A stretch of 18,175 nucleotides of DNA from JBBRCX01 sp038204465. Its GTDB lineage: Bacteria > Planctomycetota > Phycisphaerae > Tepidisphaerales > Tepidisphaeraceae. The translations under genes and the position numbers were made by a program. Position 1 is the first letter of the stretch; every line of letters begins with the position of its first letter. Below are positions 14,573 through 18,175 of this stretch, one piece after another. The stretch spans positions 1 through 18,175 of the forward strand of contig JBBRCX010000093.1 in the NCBI GenBank assembly GCA_038204465.1, written 5' to 3'. Below the pieces are notes generated by a model. That model was given only the letters and a program-made list of their open reading frames with translations, was not told the origin of the DNA and made no database searches.

Positions 14573-14919
14573 GGCGCGTGATCCGCCGTACCGCGCAGGT
14601 GCGGCACGACATCATTGATATCTACCGCTACGTTCATGCACAGCGTCCTCATGCGGCAGAGAAGGTTTTCGACGCGATCGAGCGTTCCATCCGATCGCTG
14701 CTCGACGCGCCGGGCATTGGCCGATACTGGAGTTCGCCCGACCCGCGGCTTGAGGGCCTGCGCGTGACGACGGTGCGTCCATACCGAAACTATCTGATCT
14801 TCTTCCGTGTAGTGCCCGATGGGATAGAAGTGTTCCGAGTGGTCCATGGCGCTCGCGAACTGCAGCCGCTCGTGGATGACATTGAATTCGATATCGAGGC
14901 GTGTGAGTCGGAGGAGTAG
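14569..14919 (+). CDS. parE: ParE/RelE-superfamily toxin
   Basis: A 116-residue toxin of the ParE/RelE fold. Features seen are the N-terminal helix pair (DIIDIYRYVHAQ and AAEKVFDAIERSIRSLLDAPG) and the C-terminal beta sheet (RVTTVRPYRNYLIFFRVV, then VFRVVHGARELQPLV). ParE members poison DNA gyrase, while RelE members cut mRNA. The arrangement with a ParD-type antitoxin favours ParE. The frame appears intact and the tail is acidic. The gene overlaps parD by 4 nt. Confidence 0.87.
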   Translation: MRRVIRRTAQVRHDIIDIYRYVHAQRPHAAEKVFDAIERSIRSLLDAPGIGRYWSSPDPRLEGLRVTTVRPYRNYLIFFRVVPDGIEVFRVVHGARELQPLVDDIEFDIEACESEE

Positions 14920-14946
14920 CTCCAGGGCTGGGCTATTTGTTACGAA

Positions 14947-16854
14947 TTGGCAGCCACCGCATTCACACAGAATGTTCCAATGGTGAAGCCTCAGAGCGAT
15001 ACCGGCGTGACCACAATCGAGCGGAAGGGGTTCCTCTGGCTCGAAGCGGACAGGGCTTCGGCGCGCCTGCAGAAGCTGGGTTGGGATACGGAAGCAACCG
15101 GGCGGGAAAAGGTCAACCTCCTCAAGTCCCCGGTCGAGCTGCGCCTGAGCGGGAAGGGGCAGGTGGTGACTCCGCAGGTTCGCTTCACGGCGCCGGACCC
15201 ATGGACCGCGCAGTACGACTTGACGACGGCGGAGGGCGCGCGGCTGGACTGGGTCATCGCCGCTCGCGCTGACGCACTGAGCATGCGCTTGTCGTGGGGA
15301 GCGGACATCCAGAGCGGCGTGGACAGAGTGGAGCTGGTCTTCCCGTTCGAGCCGCGGACCGCGGTCACCTCCATCATCAGTAGCAGATGGACGGCGGACG
15401 GAAGGTTTCATCTTCCCGCCATCCTGAGCGCTCCGGACCTGGGGCAGATGCTGCTCACCTGCGCCCAGGTCCCGGATCTCACGGGGCGGATCGAGGGAAG
15501 CAGGCAGGACCGATGGGTCACGGTGACGCTGGATCTTCCCGTGTCCGCTCGAGGCTCGGCCATCGAGCTTCTCTTTTCTGCGGTGGTGCTGTCGATGCCG
15601 GCCGGGTACACCGACGCGCGGCGCTGGATCGCGGCCCGCCGGGGATGGTTCGACTTCATCCAACTAAGCTGCGGCGCCTCCGGGGGAAGCACGGAGGTGA
15701 TCGGCGTGTGGGCCAACAACGTGCTCAGCGACCCGGTGAGTTGCGTCCTGTACATGCTCGGCGACGCGACTCTCCTGGTTCCGGAACTGGCTCCAGGCGT
15801 ACCGATGGCGCCGATCCTGCGCCGCTCCGTGGAGTACTGGATCGACCACAAGACCGACCTTGACGGGCTCGTGGCGTACACCGCCGGCGGGATCAATCAG
15901 AACGTGATGGACTCCAACCCGGCCGTCCTGATCGGGGCGTGGTGCTACGCGAAAGCCTCCGGCGACAAGGAGTGGATCGAGGGCCGGATCGGCAGCCTGG
16001 AGCGCCTCTCGAGGTACATGGAGAGACGCGATGTCGACGGCGACGGTCTGATCGAGTCGAAGCAGAGCGGGAACGACGGCTCCAGGCCTCCCCGCGATCC
16101 GGACTGCGCCTGGGACTGCTACTCGAGCGGCCACAAGAACGCTTATGTGAACGTCCTGGCGTACCGGGCATGGCGCGGGATGGCCGATCTCGAGGCACAG
16201 CTCGGGCGACGCGCCCAGGAGCTGCGCTTTCACGGCTTGGCCGATCGACTGAAGGGCTCCTTCCGCCGGGCGTTCTTCAACCAAGAGACGGGCTGGCTCG
16301 GTTTCTGGCGAAGTCTGGACGGGAAGCTCCACGACCTGCACATGGATGCGCCTACCAGTCTCGCGGTCGACTACGGGGTGATTGGCAAGGACGAAGGCCG
16401 GCCGATGCTCGAGCGGTACTGGCAAGCCCTGGAGAACACCGGATTCCGGCGCTTCGACCTGGGCGTTCCCCTGAACCTGCGGCCGGTTCCGCGCCAGGAG
16501 ATGGAGCACTACACCGAGTTCCAGCAATTCCTGAACGGCGGCTGCGGCGTGAGCAACACTTCCTACTTCCTGAACGCGCTGTACCTCGTGGGGATGACGG
16601 AGCAGGCCGACATGATCCTCGAGGCGATGCTGAGCCGGCAGAGCGAAGGCGTCTACCCGAACGGCGGCGGCTTCCAGAACGGGTTCGTCGACCAGATGGG
16701 CGGCGGGGCCGAGGTCTACGACTGGAGCGGCAACCCGGCGGGCTACGAAGGCCACCTGGTGTACTGCTGGTCCTTCCTGCATTCCATGCTGCTGAGGGAG
16801 CCGGGCCTTCGCGCCAGGTGCCGCGACATGGAATCCAACGATCGCGGGCTTTGA
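14947..16854 (+). CDS. Six-hairpin glycosidase-like protein, possibly 5'-truncated
   Basis: A 635-residue frame. Residues about 20-225 look like a beta-sandwich domain. Residues about 250-620 look like an (alpha/alpha)6 barrel, with VDGDGLIESKQSGNDG, SGHKNAYVNVLAYRAW, and C-terminal NGGCGVSNTSYFLNAL and YDWSGNPAGYEGHL as recognisable blocks. The glycoside-hydrolase family and substrate are not assigned. The usual signal peptide is missing. The only starts are TTG 14947 and ATG 14980, neither with a Shine-Dalgarno, and the frame is open back to the ParE stop. This suggests loss of the 5' end at the junction with the toxin-antitoxin pair. The rest of the frame is intact and very GC-rich. Confidence 0.65.
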   Translation: MAATAFTQNVPMVKPQSDTGVTTIERKGFLWLEADRASARLQKLGWDTEATGREKVNLLKSPVELRLSGKGQVVTPQVRFTAPDPWTAQYDLTTAEGARLDWVIAARADALSMRLSWGADIQSGVDRVELVFPFEPRTAVTSIISSRWTADGRFHLPAILSAPDLGQMLLTCAQVPDLTGRIEGSRQDRWVTVTLDLPVSARGSAIELLFSAVVLSMPAGYTDARRWIAARRGWFDFIQLSCGASGGSTEVIGVWANNVLSDPVSCVLYMLGDATLLVPELAPGVPMAPILRRSVEYWIDHKTDLDGLVAYTAGGINQNVMDSNPAVLIGAWCYAKASGDKEWIEGRIGSLERLSRYMERRDVDGDGLIESKQSGNDGSRPPRDPDCAWDCYSSGHKNAYVNVLAYRAWRGMADLEAQLGRRAQELRFHGLADRLKGSFRRAFFNQETGWLGFWRSLDGKLHDLHMDAPTSLAVDYGVIGKDEGRPMLERYWQALENTGFRRFDLGVPLNLRPVPRQEMEHYTEFQQFLNGGCGVSNTSYFLNALYLVGMTEQADMILEAMLSRQSEGVYPNGGGFQNGFVDQMGGGAEVYDWSGNPAGYEGHLVYCWSFLHSMLLREPGLRARCRDMESNDRGL

Positions 16855-16984
16855 TCCGCGAGGAATCCGTCAAGCGTGTTTGAGTTGCTTGAGTGTTAGC
16901 GGCGGCTGAAATACGAACCCGCGAAGCGACCTATCGCAAGGAAGCCGATTGCGCGGCAGTCGATCAAAAGGCCAAGGGTAAGTC

Positions 16985-17455
16985 ATGACGGTTGAGGAAA
17001 TCCATCAGGTCATCCAGAAGCATTGTCAGCAAAACCAAATCCTTCCGACGCAACTGCTGACGTTCCTGTTTTTCGACTTGGCAGCTTGGCATTACATGCA
17101 CGCGCAGGGCAGCGCGTTCGATCAGGGGGCGGCAAACCGAAGTACGGTCTATCAGGAAATCGCAGACCTAATTCAGAACAGCGGCGACGTCCCGGTAAGC
17201 ATCATTGCGACCGTCGAAAAACTATTAGCGTCTCAACATTTCATGCATTCGCATAACGCGGAAAATGCGCGAAAGCATGGGGACATTCGTGGGGATGCGG
17301 AAGCTTTGGAGCGGCGCGCGGAATCCGAAAAGGTTCTGCTTCTGATCATCCGCGAACTAATTAACGAAGTTGACCGACAGGGGATTCAAGCGCGGCTTGC
17401 ACTCGAAGAACGACAGCGGAAGGGGCGGGAACAGAACCCACCGCAAGGAAGCTAG
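16985..17455 (+). CDS. Hypothetical all-helical protein
   Basis: A 156-residue soluble protein of unrecognised family. The N-terminal half is hydrophobic-helical (LLTFLFFDLAAWHYMHAQGS), with a middle EKLLASQHFMHSHNAENARKHG rich in His. The last third is strongly charged (EALERRAESEKVLLL to RLALEERQRKGRE), probably a coiled coil. AAGGG at 16974-16978 lies 6 nt before the ATG. Base composition is less GC-rich than that of the preceding gene. It may be cotranscribed with the wHTH-like gene 51 nt downstream. Confidence 0.6.
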   Translation: MTVEEIHQVIQKHCQQNQILPTQLLTFLFFDLAAWHYMHAQGSAFDQGAANRSTVYQEIADLIQNSGDVPVSIIATVEKLLASQHFMHSHNAENARKHGDIRGDAEALERRAESEKVLLLIIRELINEVDRQGIQARLALEERQRKGREQNPPQGS

Positions 17456-17506
17456 CTTGCCCTGAATCCGCTTTCTGTTGCACTTGCGGCGCGCGAGAAT
17501 GGAGCG

Positions 17507-17752
17507 ATGAAGCTAACCAGTAGACAGGAAAGATTCTTGATTGCCGCGCTTGAAGCCGCGCCCAGATCGGGGCATGTATTCGACATTGAGAAAGTCGGCC
17601 GCGCTGCTGGGTTTGAAGGCAAAGGCGAAAGTCGGGACGTTTTCATTAGCCTTCCTTCGCCTTTGATTAACAAACTTCACGGCGGCGGATCGTTGACGCC
17701 AGCGGGACGGGAAGCGGGAAGTAATCGCAAGCCAAATCAAAGCGCGACGTAA
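17507..17752 (+). CDS. Small winged-helix-like protein, possibly frameshifted
   Basis: An 81-residue frame. LTSRQERFLIAALEAAPRSG, VFDIEKVGRAAGF and the wing-like GGGSLTPAGREAG resemble a winged-helix domain whose wing usually leads into more protein. Here the frame ends 16 residues later, while an overlapping frame continues with QIKARRNASPPTASAIDANA. A +1 shift near 17710-17725 would join the two into a winged-helix plus membrane protein. Shine-Dalgarno spacing at the ATG is poor. Whether it is a complete small protein or the front half of a broken gene is open. Confidence 0.5.
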   Translation: MKLTSRQERFLIAALEAAPRSGHVFDIEKVGRAAGFEGKGESRDVFISLPSPLINKLHGGGSLTPAGREAGSNRKPNQSAT

Positions 17753-17807
17753 TGCTTCCCCGCCTACCGCTTCGGCCATCGACGCGAACGCCCATATCTT
17801 CGCGCGC

Positions 17808-18070
17808 ATGCAATCGCCAGAACGCGCGGTCTCGGACAAGCCGGAAGAAAAGGCCTTCTTAGCGGAGCCGATCCCCGTCGCGGTCCCCATACCGCAAGCT
17901 AAGTTGAACCTTGCGGGACATCGCAAGCCGCCCAATGAAGCGGTGCGAAAGCTAGAAGGGCACCGATCATGGGGGTATTGGTTTTCAATAAGCTTCTGCG
18001 CTGGCTTGGCCGTTCTATTCATTTGGGAATATCGGGATTCCGGAAGGGGGTCGGGAGTTAATGGCATTAA
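17808..18070 (+). pseudogene. Membrane-protein frame cut off by an IS
   Basis: From the ATG at 17808 the frame stays open to the window edge without a stop, and it is open back to 17697. It encodes an acidic/proline-rich segment and one hydrophobic stretch (YWFSISFCAGLAVLFIWEY, about residues 62-80). Beyond about 18050 it reads through sequence that on the other strand is a transposase end, so the native gene was probably interrupted there. No Shine-Dalgarno precedes the ATG, consistent with its being the back half of the 17507 gene. Family unknown. Confidence 0.45.
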
Positions 18071-18071
18071 G

Positions 18072-18173
18072 TTAACCCATTTTGCTCCGCATTTTCAGGG
18101 CTTTTCGCAATACGTCTCTCGGTTTGTTCATCAGGTCGTACTGCTTGGGCCGCCGCTTGCGGCAACGCGGCTC
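18072..18173 (-). mobile_element. 3' end of an IS4-type transposase (partial)
   Basis: The minus strand encodes 33 residues and a TAA (18072-18074), beginning EPRCRKRRPKQYDLMNKPR and ending ALKMRSKMG. The KRRPK-x2-x-LM-x-KPR block is the characteristic C-terminus of IS4-family transposases as I recall them. The rest lies beyond the window. The left end of the element should be within a few tens of bases left of 18072. A palindrome TTAATG-G-CATTAA (18058-18070) lies there, but I cannot prove it is the terminal repeat. Confidence 0.7.
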
Positions 18174-18175
18174 GA

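Noticed and set aside
15664..16782. Minus-strand open frame of 372 codons opposite the glycosidase-like gene
   Set aside because: Val/Ala/His-rich with no recognisable motif. The plus strand has domain-like blocks. High GC makes such antisense frames common.
17513..18067. Minus-strand 184-codon frame across the wHTH-like genes
   Set aside because: It has no motif, and it runs antisense to plus frames with a winged-helix pattern and a clear membrane helix.

Overview
The window is GC-rich, gene-dense bacterial DNA. It most resembles a Planctomycetota genome, probably Phycisphaerae. The clues are an excisionase-type HTH fused to a receiver domain, an ECF sigma / membrane anti-sigma-like pair, RHS and palindromic intergenic remnants, and the general style of the hypothetical proteins. 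This assignment is inference; no rRNA or tRNA gene is visible.

Layout. 1-674 has no intact gene. It holds an edge hairpin, an RHS-repeat remnant on the minus strand, a 66-bp duplicated element that imitates a CRISPR repeat, and a G-rich 11-bp tandem array. 675-2027 (-) is a C45-like Ntn hydrolase. 2307-4166 (+) is a tightly coupled unit: ECF sigma factor, membrane protein in the anti-sigma position, and an exported Spy/CpxP-like helical protein. 4269-4853 (-) is an HTH-receiver regulator with a clear intrinsic terminator. 5184-7385 (+) carries ilvD and a DinB/DUF1572 protein. 7537-9550 (-) is an overlapping three-gene unit: a YggS PLP protein followed by two membrane proteins of unknown function. 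9801-11519 (+) is a siroheme nitrite/sulfite reductase with a readable promoter and two palindromes upstream. 11615-12100 (-) is a hypothetical gene, and 12240-12917 (+) is an AlkA-type DNA glycosylase.

From about 12918 to the right edge the window looks accessory. It has an orphan secreted-domain fragment, an HNH protein with a novel-looking C-terminal beta domain, a ParD/ParE toxin-antitoxin pair with a palindromic operator candidate, a six-hairpin glycosidase-like gene with no convincing start, two unrecognised small genes, an open membrane-protein frame, and the 3' end of an IS4-type transposase running off the right edge. The insertion sequence probably interrupted the last plus-strand gene.

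How the genes work together: the 5' half is mostly ordinary housekeeping and stress-response DNA in short operons. The most interesting parts are the accessory tail (HNH protein, toxin-antitoxin, the 16985-18060 small-gene cluster), the divergent yggS/nirA control region, and the duplicated repeat near the left edge. I see no complete known defence system and no cas genes. Several starts given here (nirA, yggS, alkA, parD, HNH) are internal to longer open frames and were chosen from promoter, Shine-Dalgarno and family-alignment evidence.
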